A stretch of 64,000 nt of DNA from Acinetobacter oleivorans DR1 (GTDB lineage Bacteria > Pseudomonadota > Gammaproteobacteria > Pseudomonadales > Moraxellaceae), in assembly GCF_000196795.1 (NCBI RefSeq), contig NC_014259.1, forward strand, positions 1,984,001-2,048,000, written 5' to 3'. A program made the translations under genes and the position numbers. Under the pieces are notes generated by a model, which did no database searches, was not told the DNA's origin, and saw only the letters and a list, made by a program, of their open reading frames with translations. Of the stretch, positions 26,826 through 35,222 are shown one piece after another. Position 1 is the first letter of the stretch; every line of letters begins with the position of its first letter.

Positions 26826-27200
26826 ATGGCTAATATTAAAATTCATGCAGGTGATTTCAATAAAGGGAAAGGAACCCTAAGCTTTATGTTTGGTAAATGT
26901 TCAATTACTCCTCCTTATGGTGATGGTGATAAATGGGCGCCAACAGCACATCCTATTACAGCTGAGAATATTGAGGAAATTTCTCTAGCCACTGAAGAGA
27001 ATGTAAAAAGAATTGGTGGCACAGTTGGATGGGGGATTGCTGGGGCGGCTCTACTTGGCCCATTAGGTCTATTGGCTGGCGTACTATTAGGTGGAAAAGG
27101 AAAAGATATAACCTTTATCTTAAAACTTAAAGATGGCAGAAAAATGCTAGCAACAACTGATAGTAAGTCATATACAAAACTTTCCGCATTAGCCTTTTAA
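26826..27200 (+). CDS. Small protein with glycine-zipper membrane segment
   Basis: 124 residues. A polar N-terminus (KIHAGDFNKGKGTLSFMFGK) precedes a Gly-rich hydrophobic stretch (VGWGIAGAALLGPLGLLAG) and then a short beta-rich segment with DGRKMLATTDSKSY. Residues 60-95 look like a glycine zipper that could insert in a membrane. Related architectures occur in small bacterial proteins with a DUF4429/SHOCT-like fold. Unassigned. AAAGAGAAAAAT supplies the ribosome site. It lies divergent from the PAAR gene with a 155-bp shared upstream region. Confidence 0.62.
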   Translation: MANIKIHAGDFNKGKGTLSFMFGKCSITPPYGDGDKWAPTAHPITAENIEEISLATEENVKRIGGTVGWGIAGAALLGPLGLLAGVLLGGKGKDITFILKLKDGRKMLATTDSKSYTKLSALAF

Positions 27201-27205
27201 ACCGA

Positions 27206-27295
27206 CTGAAAATCACATTTCACTATAAAATTTTAATCTTGTTGTGCATTCTGCTTATAGTAGGCACAGCGATTTATTATAAAAGGCTTGTTTAA
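27206..27295 (+). CDS. Possible 29-residue single-span membrane peptide
   Basis: An open frame just after the previous stop encodes KITFHYKILILLCILLIVGT then AIYYKRLV, a single hydrophobic span with positive ends, typical of small inner-membrane proteins. The first codon would have to be CTG and no ribosome site is evident, so this may be noncoding or the relic of a longer gene. Confidence 0.22.
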   Translation: MKITFHYKILILLCILLIVGTAIYYKRLV

Positions 27296-27315
27296 AATTA
27301 GCTTTTGGAAAAAAT

Positions 27316-27343
27316 AGGCAGTTACTTTAAAAAAGAACTGCCT
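27316..27343 (-). terminator. Terminator of the iclR-type gene
   Basis: AGGCAGTT (27316-27323) pairs with AACTGCCT (27336-27343); on the minus strand the stem is followed by ATTTTTT. Confidence 0.7.
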
Positions 27344-27358
27344 GAAATATTAAAATAT

Positions 27359-28129
27359 TTAATGAGGAGCTTTTAAAAGTTTTATAGCATCTTCTAAACC
27401 ATAAATACTTCCTGCTAAATACTTTGACACTTGGATACTGCATTCAAGCAAAAGCGAAGTATTTTCGGCAATTTTTTCTTGTGTTAAACGTTCAGAAGGA
27501 CCTGAAATGGTAAGTGCCCCTTGTAACTGTCTACCATTGCTAAATACAGGTACAGATAACGAAGAAGTCTCTGGGTCACGTTCTCCAAATGAACTTGCCC
27601 AAAATTGATTTTGGATTTGTTGTAGATTTTCATCCACTTCAGTTTGAGAAAATGCACGAAGAATTTTACCCGAAGCTCCCACATTCACTGGAAAAGTATC
27701 TCCTTCAGAGATTGAAACTTTTACAGATCGAGCTGGTTCAATGCGAAATAAAACCACGCGCTTATCTTTATCTAAAATATAAAATGAAGAAGTTTCACCT
27801 GTCTCTTTGGTGATTCTTTCTAACACAGGGTAAAGCACATCTTTAATGTTAAAAGAATTTTGATAAATTCTTGATAGTTTTAACGGTGTAATGCCTAAAG
27901 AAAATTGACCATCTTCATTTCTAACAACATAACCATGACGTTCTAATGAACTTAACAATCTAAGAATAGTACTTTTATATAGCTTTGTACGGCGTGAAAT
28001 TTCTGCGAGAGATAAGACAGGGCTATCTATATCAAAAGCATCTAAAATAAGTAATGCTCTATCTACGGCAGCTACACCTGAATTTTGCTTATCCATTTGG
28101 CTATCAGGATCTTGTGTTGATTTCGTCAT
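27359..28129 (-). CDS. IclR-family transcriptional regulator
   Basis: 256 residues. The N-terminal winged helix is clear (VAAVDRALLILDAF, LSLAEISRRTKLYKSTILRLLSSLERHGYV). The C-terminal IclR effector domain has LYPVLERITKETGETSSFYI and VNVGASGKILRAFS. Family members usually sense a small organic acid and control adjacent catabolic genes. It is followed, in the minus direction, by a terminator and preceded by the CitMHS transporter gene, with another terminator between them. It is the obvious candidate for binding the paired operators near 29.8-29.9 kb. Confidence 0.9.
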   Translation of the reverse strand: MTKSTQDPDSQMDKQNSGVAAVDRALLILDAFDIDSPVLSLAEISRRTKLYKSTILRLLSSLERHGYVVRNEDGQFSLGITPLKLSRIYQNSFNIKDVLYPVLERITKETGETSSFYILDKDKRVVLFRIEPARSVKVSISEGDTFPVNVGASGKILRAFSQTEVDENLQQIQNQFWASSFGERDPETSSLSVPVFSNGRQLQGALTISGPSERLTQEKIAENTSLLLECSIQVSKYLAGSIYGLEDAIKLLKAPH

Positions 28130-28256
28130 ACAAAAATATAAAAACTCAATTAAATTTAAGTGTTTTAGGAATAAATAAGTATAGCTGTAATTTAAAAGAT
28201 GAAATAGATTTTTTAGTGAATGTCAGCGTGTGGCGATATAAAACATAGAAGAATAT

Positions 28257-28288
28257 AAAAAGTGCCTTCAAATGTTGAAAGCACTTTT
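28257..28288 (-). terminator. Terminator after the CitMHS gene
   Basis: AAAAGTGC / GCACTTTT with a further TTCAA/TTGAA pairing inside, and T-rich on the minus strand. It separates the transporter from the regulator gene downstream. Confidence 0.8.
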
Positions 28289-28294
28289 ATTAAT

Positions 28295-29566
28295 TTATAT
28301 AAGACCAATAACTAGAGCAGCAACATACATCACTAGACAGGTTCCCGTACACCAGAGTATGGATGCCTTTTGATTTTCACCATAATCTACATTTGTTAAA
28401 GAGCATAATAGATAAGTAGAGGCAACCATTGGGCTTAACAAATGAATAGGTTGACCGATTAAACTTGCGATAGCCATTTCATTTGCACTAATACCATAAT
28501 GTGAGGCAGTTTCAGCAAGAATAGGTAAAATTCCAAAATAAAACGCGTCATTCGTCAAAATGTATGTAAATGGCATGCTGATAAAAGCAGTAATCGATGA
28601 CAAATAAGATCCAGATGATTCAGGAATAATTGAGATGAGATGCTGAGCAATAGCTTCAATCATACCTGTACCTGTCATAATTCCTACAAAAATGCCAGCA
28701 GCAAAGATCAGAGAAGAAACTGCTAAAACGCTATCTGCATATTTCGCGACTAATTTTTTCTGTTCAGAAAGTTCTGGGAAGTTAACCACTAAACCGATAC
28801 AGAATGCCAAAATGAACAGAGGCGCTAAAGGTAAATAGCCTTTAATCATTGAAAAAACCAGAAGAATAGTAAGTATCAGGTTGAACCATGATTTCCAGCT
28901 TTTCGTATTTTGCTCATGATGGATAAGGTCGTCATCTGGTTTAATTTCATGAATACCTAAGCGCTTTCTTTCTTTTAAGCCAAGATAAAAAGCGACAAAT
29001 ATCACCCAAATAAGACCAGCACACATCACGGGCAACATTTGTAAAAAGAGACCAGTCGGATCGACTTTAAGTGCGCTCGCAGCTCTAGAAAATGGGCCAG
29101 CCCAAGGTAAAATATTCATTACCCCAATTGAAAGTAATAAAACAGTTGCCATGACTTGTGGTCGGATTCCAACTTTTTTGTACAAAGGCAATAATGCTGT
29201 TGCGACAATAATATAAGTCGTTGCACCATCACCATCTAACCCGACACAAATTCCAAGAATACCTGTGCCCACAACAATCTTTAGCGGATCACCTTTAACG
29301 ATTTTAATGATGAATTGAATGAGAGGATTAAAGAGACCAGCATCTGTCATCATGCAAAAATATAGAATTGCAAAGGTAATCATGATGCCAGTGGGAGCAA
29401 GTAGCTTAATCCCATCAATCATCATGCTACTCATATCTGCTACATGACCAGTCAGAAGAGCAAAAATTACTGGAATAAGTACTAAAGCTGTAAGTGCGGA
29501 TAAGCGTTTCGACATTACCGCATACATAAATACAGCGATCATGCTGTAACTTAAAAAGACTAACAT
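28295..29566 (-). CDS. CitMHS-type citrate/dicarboxylate symporter
   Basis: 423 residues with about 12 hydrophobic spans. Recognisable CitMHS/ion-transporter-superfamily segments are GICVGLDGDGATTYIIVATALLPLY near the first re-entrant region and FTYILTNDAFYFGILPILAETASHYG in the second half, containing the conserved D-x-x-x-F of the family. These inner-membrane symporters move metal-citrate or related di- and tricarboxylates. Next to a CoA-transferase and a lyase gene, the cargo is probably the acid those enzymes degrade. Preceded upstream by a 50-residue gene in the same operon. Confidence 0.85.
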   Translation of the reverse strand: MLVFLSYSMIAVFMYAVMSKRLSALTALVLIPVIFALLTGHVADMSSMMIDGIKLLAPTGIMITFAILYFCMMTDAGLFNPLIQFIIKIVKGDPLKIVVGTGILGICVGLDGDGATTYIIVATALLPLYKKVGIRPQVMATVLLLSIGVMNILPWAGPFSRAASALKVDPTGLFLQMLPVMCAGLIWVIFVAFYLGLKERKRLGIHEIKPDDDLIHHEQNTKSWKSWFNLILTILLVFSMIKGYLPLAPLFILAFCIGLVVNFPELSEQKKLVAKYADSVLAVSSLIFAAGIFVGIMTGTGMIEAIAQHLISIIPESSGSYLSSITAFISMPFTYILTNDAFYFGILPILAETASHYGISANEMAIASLIGQPIHLLSPMVASTYLLCSLTNVDYGENQKASILWCTGTCLVMYVAALVIGLI

Positions 29567-29610
29567 AAATCAATCCTTGATTTACTTAAGAAATAAACTT
29601 TAAGTAGAAA

Positions 29611-29763
29611 TTAGTGTTGAAAAAACATTGGCTTACCAAAATTTTCTAATGGCATGATTCCATTTCTATAATCAGCAATAAAAATTCGACCCGATGAGAT
29701 ATCTCTATCAAACAAATTTCCATCTTTAGTGTGTAACTCTTTTAGGGAAACAAAAAGATTCAT
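29611..29763 (-). CDS. Small 50-residue protein at the head of the transporter operon
   Basis: It encodes MNLFVSLKELHTKDGNLFDR through GKPMFFQH, with an AAGGA ribosome site 7 bases before the ATG. The frame ends 44 bp before the CitMHS start. It is the first gene of the minus-strand operon, directly behind the IclR operator. There is no signal peptide or membrane span. I recognise no family; a small regulatory protein or a short leader gene are both possible. The good start signal and position argue against chance. Confidence 0.5.
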   Translation of the reverse strand: MNLFVSLKELHTKDGNLFDRDISSGRIFIADYRNGIMPLENFGKPMFFQH

Positions 29764-29790
29764 ACATGCATCCTTGTAGTTCTACTGTAC

Positions 29791-29806
29791 AGAACGATGT
29801 TCTATT
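29791..29806. promoter_or_regulatory. Probable IclR operator 1
   Basis: The 16-mer agaacgatgttctatt contains a 5-bp inverted repeat AGAAC/GTTCT. It recurs at 29905-29920 with one base changed. It lies 28 bp upstream of the small-protein ATG, where it would control the transporter operon. Confidence 0.68.
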
Positions 29807-29904
29807 AATTGTTATTTTTTAGCTAATTTAGAGTCATGTCAAGTCTTTTTAAAATTAATTGAATTTGTCATGGGAGGATAAAATTTTTAATTTGCATTAA
29901 AAAT

Positions 29905-29920
29905 AGAACTATGTTCTATT
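29905..29920. promoter_or_regulatory. Probable IclR operator 2
   Basis: agaactatgttctatt, 15 of 16 bases equal to operator 1, and extended here to an 8-bp perfect palindrome (29902-29909 with 29913-29920). A weaker half-like site (AGAACGCTTCT) follows at 29925-29935. It lies upstream of the lyase/CoA-transferase operon. Confidence 0.7.
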
Positions 29921-29980
29921 AGATAGAACGCTTCTGCGTTGTATGTAAAAATATTCTTGTGCAATAGGAAATGTAAGCAT

Positions 29981-30919
29981 ATGAGCCATTCAAAGGACAT
30001 CGATATATTGGTGAGTGAGGTTGGACCTCGCGATGGTTTGCAAAGTATTAAACAAACCATGCCAACCGATATGAAGAAAAAATGGATTTCAGCTTTAGCT
30101 CAAGCAGGATTAACTGAAATAGAAGTTGGATCTTTTGTATCTCCAAAATTGCTGCCACAAATGGCGGATTGCGGAGAGTTGGTTAAACACACTTTAACTT
30201 TAAAAGATGTATTCGTTACCGCTTTAGTCCCAAATCTAAAGGGTGCCGAAAATGCATTTAGAGCTGGGGTTCAAAAAATTACGATCCCTGTCTCAGTGAG
30301 TGAACCTCATTCACTTTCAAATATTCGTAAAACTCATGCTGAAGTTTATGAAGAAGTGAATTCAATCATTCAGCTGAGAAATGAAAAATATCCAGAAATA
30401 TTAATAGAAGCAGGTCTATCAACAGTTTTTGGCTGCACGATTCAAGGTGTAGTTACGGAAAATGAAGTCCTAACGATGGCTCAACGAATGGCCCAATTAG
30501 GTGTAGATGAGATTGGCCTAGCAGATACGGTTGGATATGCAAATCCTGTCCAAGTCCGCAGTCTATTTAAAAAATTAAAACAGGAAGTCGGAAATTTAGC
30601 AGGTAGCGCACATTTCCATAATACGCGTGGGCAAGGTCTGGCAAATGTTTTAGCCGCAATTGAAGTGGGTGTTACCACATTTGATGCCTCGCAAGGCGGT
30701 ATTGGCGGTTGTCCATATGCTCCCGGTGCATCAGGCAATATTGTCACTGAAGATTTAGTTTACCTGTTAGAAAGCATGGGATTACGTACTGGTATTGATA
30801 TTGATCGACTTGTTGAAGCTCGCGAATGGTTAAAGCAAGGGATACCAGGAGAGCCACTCTATGGATTTATTCCAGATGCAGGCGTAGGTAAAAATTTCAA
30901 ATATGCAAAGGACCAATAA
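29981..30919 (+). CDS. HMG-CoA lyase-family enzyme
   Basis: I start at the ATG at 29981 (AGGA upstream) instead of the earlier codon at 29939. The product has the DRE-TIM lyase hallmarks: VSEVGPRDGLQSIKQTMP with the catalytic Arg, EVGSFVSPKLLPQMAD, and the HMG-CoA lyase signature GGIGGCPYAPGASGN with the catalytic Cys. The length (~312) is normal. It cleaves 3-hydroxy-3-methylglutaryl-CoA to acetoacetate and acetyl-CoA, or a related CoA ester such as citramalyl-CoA. The class III CoA-transferase gene follows after 1 bp and would supply the CoA ester. Confidence 0.9.
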   Translation: MSHSKDIDILVSEVGPRDGLQSIKQTMPTDMKKKWISALAQAGLTEIEVGSFVSPKLLPQMADCGELVKHTLTLKDVFVTALVPNLKGAENAFRAGVQKITIPVSVSEPHSLSNIRKTHAEVYEEVNSIIQLRNEKYPEILIEAGLSTVFGCTIQGVVTENEVLTMAQRMAQLGVDEIGLADTVGYANPVQVRSLFKKLKQEVGNLAGSAHFHNTRGQGLANVLAAIEVGVTTFDASQGGIGGCPYAPGASGNIVTEDLVYLLESMGLRTGIDIDRLVEAREWLKQGIPGEPLYGFIPDAGVGKNFKYAKDQ

Positions 30920-30920
30920 C

Positions 30921-32114
30921 ATGAAAGATGAAAAGAAACTCCCACTGGCTGGAATCCGAGTTCTAGAATTCGTACATATGGTTATGGGACCTGCATGTGG
31001 TTTACTTCTCGCAGATTTAGGTGCTGAAGTCATCAAGATTGAACCATTACCTCAAGGTGATAACACTCGCAGACTTATGGGGTCGGGTGCGGGTTACTGG
31101 ATGACTTATAACCGTAATAAAAAAAGTTTGTCAGTTGATATTAAAAGTGAAAAAGGAATGTCACTTGTTAAGGACTTAATCAAAACTGCGGATGTTGTGA
31201 TTGAAAACTTTAGACCCGGAGCGATGAAAAAACTAGGACTCGATTATGAAGGGGTTAAATCAATTAAGCCCGATATTATTTATGGTTCAATGAAAGGTTT
31301 TTTACCCGGTCCTTATGAACATCGGACAGCCTTGGATGAAGTCGTACAAATGATGACTGGGCTTGCGTATATGACTGGTCCTGTGGGACGTCCATTACGT
31401 GCTGGAGCATCTGTTAATGATGTGATGGGCGGGATGTTCTGTGCTTACTCAATCGTTGCTGCTTTATATCAACGTCAATTAACTGGCCAAGGTCAACTTG
31501 TTGAAACTGGTTTATTCGAAAACTCTGCATTTTTGGTTGCGCAGCACATGATGCAAAGAGCAGTTACAGATAAGCCTGTAGCCCCAATGCCAAATCGTGT
31601 TTCAGCTTGGGCAGTATATGATGTTTTCAACACTAAAAATAATGAACAAGTCTTTATCGGTGTAGTTACTGACTCGCAGTGGATTGCATTCTGTGATGCT
31701 TTTGGCTTAGAAGTACTAAAAAATAATCCAGATTTCGCTCAAAATAACCAACGTGTAAAAGCACGTGAGCAAATCCATCCAATTATTCGCGAAACTCTTA
31801 GCCAATTAGACAAAACAAAAGTAATGGAACTATGTGAACAAGCTGGTTTACCTTTTTCTCCGATCCAACGTCCAGAAGATTTATTTGAAGATATTCACTT
31901 AAATGAGTCAGGTGGGATGGGGAAAGTAGTGCTAGAAAATGGTAAGCAAGTAAAGGTTCCTTTATTACCATTTACGATGGATGGTCAACGCTTTGGTGTA
32001 CGTGAAAACGTGCCGGAAGTTGGTGAAGATACTATAGAGGTTCTTACTTCTTTAGGTTATGACCAAGCGAAAATCAAAGAACTTACTGATTCGCAAATTA
32101 TTAAATCTAACTAA
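30921..32114 (+). CDS. Class III (CaiB/BaiF) CoA-transferase
   Basis: The start at 30921 has AAGGA 9 bases upstream, 1 bp after the lyase stop; a frame open to 30903 would overlap the lyase. 397 residues with family segments GIRVLEFVHMVMGPACGLLLADLGAEVIKIEP, NRNKKSLSVDIKSEKG and VVIENFRPGAMKKLGLDY. These enzymes move CoA between carboxylic acids. With the lyase and the CitMHS transporter, the simplest reading is uptake, CoA activation and cleavage of a hydroxy-dicarboxylate such as 3-hydroxy-3-methylglutarate or citramalate. Confidence 0.9.
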   Translation: MKDEKKLPLAGIRVLEFVHMVMGPACGLLLADLGAEVIKIEPLPQGDNTRRLMGSGAGYWMTYNRNKKSLSVDIKSEKGMSLVKDLIKTADVVIENFRPGAMKKLGLDYEGVKSIKPDIIYGSMKGFLPGPYEHRTALDEVVQMMTGLAYMTGPVGRPLRAGASVNDVMGGMFCAYSIVAALYQRQLTGQGQLVETGLFENSAFLVAQHMMQRAVTDKPVAPMPNRVSAWAVYDVFNTKNNEQVFIGVVTDSQWIAFCDAFGLEVLKNNPDFAQNNQRVKAREQIHPIIRETLSQLDKTKVMELCEQAGLPFSPIQRPEDLFEDIHLNESGGMGKVVLENGKQVKVPLLPFTMDGQRFGVRENVPEVGEDTIEVLTSLGYDQAKIKELTDSQIIKSN

Positions 32115-32170
32115 TGCTTTTAAGCATAAGATTTTTAATATGTGCTCAATTTAGATAAATCTAACATTGC

Positions 32171-32208
32171 TGAAATGGGCTACGAACCATGTAGCCCATT
32201 TGCTTTTA
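32171..32208. terminator. Convergent terminator hairpin
   Basis: AAATGGGCTAC (32173-32183) pairs perfectly with GTAGCCCATTT (32191-32201) across a 7-base loop, between convergent genes. Confidence 0.72.
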
Positions 32209-32262
32209 ATAACGAACTTGAATACCTCAAAACAAGATGAGCATATGTTTTTGTTTGAGTGT

Positions 32263-33258
32263 TTATTCATCATTTAACGCGCATTCAAAATTACTTGGAT
32301 TTTCTTTACATCTCACTTTTTTCAAAAAATTCATCATTTTAGGATCATAAATGCCCGCCTTGGTTAGCTGTATACGTGCCTCGCGCATCATTTTCATATA
32401 ATTTACTTGTTCATTTTTAGGAATATCCATCCAATATTTTGAAGGAATATCACTTTCATATTTGGCAATAATCCCAAACGTTCTATTTAATTGGCTGGCT
32501 ACCCAAGTTCGAGACTTTTGCCCAAAACCTGCTGGAAACTGGTCTTTACGAATAATGAAGTTTGCTGAAATTTGAGTTAAAGGAAAACGAATGATTGCTC
32601 CTTTCTCACCTAAACCTTTGTGTAGTTCAAAAGGTTTAAATGCCACAATAGGAGCGGGCACAATATCAATTTCATGGTTATTAAACTTCGCACCGGCATT
32701 GGTCACGTCTACAGATACAGCCTGACCGCCAACATGTTGCACAAGCTTTGGTTGCGCTTCATCATATTTAAATACCCCAATTTTTTTACCGGCAGCTTTA
32801 GCGAGTGTATTGATACTTCTATCATTTACAAATAAATATGCAGGGCCAATTGTGCCTAAACCTGCGATTTCATAAGGACCTACAACCATGTTTTTTGCGG
32901 CCATTGGTGAAGACAACAGCTTATAGGCATTAATTGCCGTTTTCATATTTGTTAATGCGCCGACCGCATCTAAAGATCCTGTATATTTATTAAACTGACG
33001 CCCACGTAAACCACTAATAATTGCACCATCACATTTTCCAACTTTTAAATCTTCAGCCGCAACGCGTTCATCAACATAGGCTTTTAAAGATAGATCTGCT
33101 CCCCAATTTTTGGCTTCAAGTGCATAGTCTTTGGCTAAAGCGAAAGCATCTCCCGATTTACCAATTGGGTCAAACACACACACGACTTGTTGCTTGGCAT
33201 AAAGAGTTGTTGTTAAACATGTGCTTGTAATAAGTAAAATAGTTTTAAAACGATCCAT
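32263..33258 (-). CDS. Periplasmic solute-binding-like protein
   Basis: 331 residues with a signal peptide (TILLITSTCLTTTLYA). The mature protein starts KQQVVCVFDPIGKSGDAFALAKDY and has ligand-binding-protein character (VGKCDGAIISGLRGRQFNKYTGSLDAVGA, then GLGTIGPAYLFVNDRSINTL). It fits a family annotated as putative solute-binding proteins, related in fold to TRAP/TctC-type receptors. No transporter permease gene is adjacent. Ligand and partner are unknown. It is a single gene with an AT-rich upstream region. Confidence 0.68.
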   Translation of the reverse strand: MDRFKTILLITSTCLTTTLYAKQQVVCVFDPIGKSGDAFALAKDYALEAKNWGADLSLKAYVDERVAAEDLKVGKCDGAIISGLRGRQFNKYTGSLDAVGALTNMKTAINAYKLLSSPMAAKNMVVGPYEIAGLGTIGPAYLFVNDRSINTLAKAAGKKIGVFKYDEAQPKLVQHVGGQAVSVDVTNAGAKFNNHEIDIVPAPIVAFKPFELHKGLGEKGAIIRFPLTQISANFIIRKDQFPAGFGQKSRTWVASQLNRTFGIIAKYESDIPSKYWMDIPKNEQVNYMKMMREARIQLTKAGIYDPKMMNFLKKVRCKENPSNFECALNDE

Positions 33259-33503
33259 ATTTAATTATCCATTATTTAAATTATAAAAATTATTTTATAA
33301 ATCTGGGTTAGATTAGATATGACACTTCAATAAGAATTTAAAGAGAAAAGGTCAAAAGATGGCTTTACTAGCTAATATCAGACAATATTAATATGAGCAA
33401 AATTTTGCTCAAAATTGATATGAATTAAATAATATTGCGCAAATATATTCACAAAAAGTTTGTTTTATAGTATTTTTGAGAAAATAATTGCTCATTTATA
33501 TCA

Positions 33504-34835
33504 ATGAAAAAATTAACGATACAAGCACTACTTGATACGAACTGGTTAGATATAGCAGAACTAAAACTGTTAGAGTCTAAACAAGGTTCGGCTAGTGCAA
33601 GTGAATTAGAGTATGAATTGGATTATGCGCTTCAATATTTAGACAAGCGCGATGAGCACGCCTGTAGTTTGTCACTTCCTGTGCAAATACTTATAAAACA
33701 TGAATCGAGCACATGGTTTGGTTTTTTAGATGATATCGTTCCTTCAGGTGCTGCACGACGTTACTGGGTGAATTATCTAGATTTACAACGTTTAACTCAT
33801 GCAGAGCAAGATAGTATCTTATTAGAAAAAGGGGGCATTGCTCCTGTTGGTAATTTACGGATTAAAGAAGCACTTCCACCTATAAATCCTGACTCAACTT
33901 TACACTTACGTTATTTCAGTAAAGAAGATGTGGCTGATCGTAATGTTGATTTTCTTGAGTACGCTCAGCAAATGGGTGCGATTAGTGGTGGTGCAACTGG
34001 TGCCGGTGGAGAAGCGCCCAAATTACTTATTCGTGTTTCGCCAGATCAAAAAGTCTGGATTGATACATACCAAGAAAATTTTGATCAACCAGATCAACAT
34101 TATTTAGTTAAATTTCCAAGAAATAAGCGCAGTGAAATTGATTGCGACATTCTCAGAGCTGAATATTATTACTATCAAATACTCAATGAATTAGGTTTTG
34201 ATACGATTGAGACAACTCAAATGAAGCTCATTGAAGGTACAAAGTATCCTTCTTTATGGCTGCCAAGATTTGACACAGAATGGCGTAATCAGCAGTGGCA
34301 CCGTCATGGTTTGGAATCTGTTTATTCGGTACTAAATAAGTCTTCAGGTAGTCATCTTAATCATTTTGAAGTTATAGAGAATCTATGCAATTTACTGACT
34401 CACATCGATTCAGATTTTGATGCTTCACAATTCATCTGTGAGTGGTTACAAAGAGATTTGCTTAATATTATTTTCGGTAATTCAGACAATCATGGTCGTA
34501 ATACATCTTTTCTAAAAAAATCAGGAAAAATTTCTCTTTCTCCTATTTATGATTTTGCGCCTATGAAAGCCGATCCAGAAGTAGTGATTAGATCGACTAC
34601 ATGGGGAAGTCCGTATGAAGAAGGCGGTGAGTATCGTTGGGTTCAAATTACCCAAAAACTTGCACCTTGGTGTGACCCAGATTTGTCTATAGGCGCATTA
34701 AAATCACTGGCACGTAATTTTGTTGGACTAAAACAACGCTTAATCGATAAAGGTGTACCTCAACAGATTATTGAAATGCCAGCACTTTCATTTGACTACA
34801 TAGAAGCTAAATTGAAAAGATGGGAGCTGTTATAA
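33504..34835 (+). CDS. HipA-family serine/threonine kinase toxin
   Basis: 443 residues. Kinase features are present: HYLVKFPRNKRSEIDCDILRAEYYYYQIL around the ATP-binding lysine and glutamate, a Gly/Ala-rich loop ISGGATGAGGEAPKLLI as P-loop, the catalytic loop FGNSDNHGRNTSFL with Asp and Asn, and the metal motif YDFAPM. HipA kinases phosphorylate translation factors or synthetases and cause growth arrest. Here the toxin gene precedes the antitoxin gene, the reverse of the classical hipBA order. The start is the ATG at 33504 (after ATATCA); the Shine-Dalgarno sequence is weak. Confidence 0.88.
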   Translation: MKKLTIQALLDTNWLDIAELKLLESKQGSASASELEYELDYALQYLDKRDEHACSLSLPVQILIKHESSTWFGFLDDIVPSGAARRYWVNYLDLQRLTHAEQDSILLEKGGIAPVGNLRIKEALPPINPDSTLHLRYFSKEDVADRNVDFLEYAQQMGAISGGATGAGGEAPKLLIRVSPDQKVWIDTYQENFDQPDQHYLVKFPRNKRSEIDCDILRAEYYYYQILNELGFDTIETTQMKLIEGTKYPSLWLPRFDTEWRNQQWHRHGLESVYSVLNKSSGSHLNHFEVIENLCNLLTHIDSDFDASQFICEWLQRDLLNIIFGNSDNHGRNTSFLKKSGKISLSPIYDFAPMKADPEVVIRSTTWGSPYEEGGEYRWVQITQKLAPWCDPDLSIGALKSLARNFVGLKQRLIDKGVPQQIIEMPALSFDYIEAKLKRWELL

Positions 34836-34837
34836 AC

Positions 34838-35140
34838 ATGAAAAATCAGACTCAAGATCGTCAGCAAGTTCTCATCGATTTATATAAACAATATTTATTT
34901 AATGAAATTACGCTTGGTCAATTGTTGACGTATTTGCGAAAGAACGTATTGAGCTTGTCTCAAGAGCAATATGCTGCTTTGGTTGGAGTAAGTCGTCGAA
35001 CATTAACTGATATTGAGCAGGATAAAGGTAAACTTACCCAATCTGTGTTAGATAAGGTGTTTAAGCCGCTGGGTTTAAAAGCAGGGCTTGTACCTACACA
35101 TGAACATATTGTTGGTAAAATTATCAAACTGTCCGAGTAG
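34838..35140 (+). CDS. HipB-like XRE-family antitoxin
   Basis: About 100 residues with an XRE helix-turn-helix: LGQLLTYLRKNVLSLSQEQYAALVGVSRRTLTDIEQDKGKLT. It starts 2 bp after the hipA stop (an in-frame ATG at 34820 inside hipA is the alternative). HipB proteins neutralise HipA and repress the operon. In this order, antitoxin synthesis depends on read-through from the toxin gene, so autoregulation must act on the promoter before hipA. Confidence 0.85.
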   Translation: MKNQTQDRQQVLIDLYKQYLFNEITLGQLLTYLRKNVLSLSQEQYAALVGVSRRTLTDIEQDKGKLTQSVLDKVFKPLGLKAGLVPTHEHIVGKIIKLSE

Positions 35141-35163
35141 TTAATTCTTAAAATAAAACGAGA

Positions 35164-35210
35164 AAGCTTTGTATCTCTAAATTTACCTAAAAATCAAAGA
35201 TACAAAGCTT
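35164..35210. terminator. Convergent terminator-like hairpin
   Basis: A perfect 13-bp inverted repeat (35164-35176 with 35198-35210, arm AAGCTTTGTATCT) with a 21-base loop, between hipB and the convergent hydrolase gene. The long loop and lack of a T tract make termination less certain. Confidence 0.5.
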
Positions 35211-35222
35211 AAGAAAAATCAG

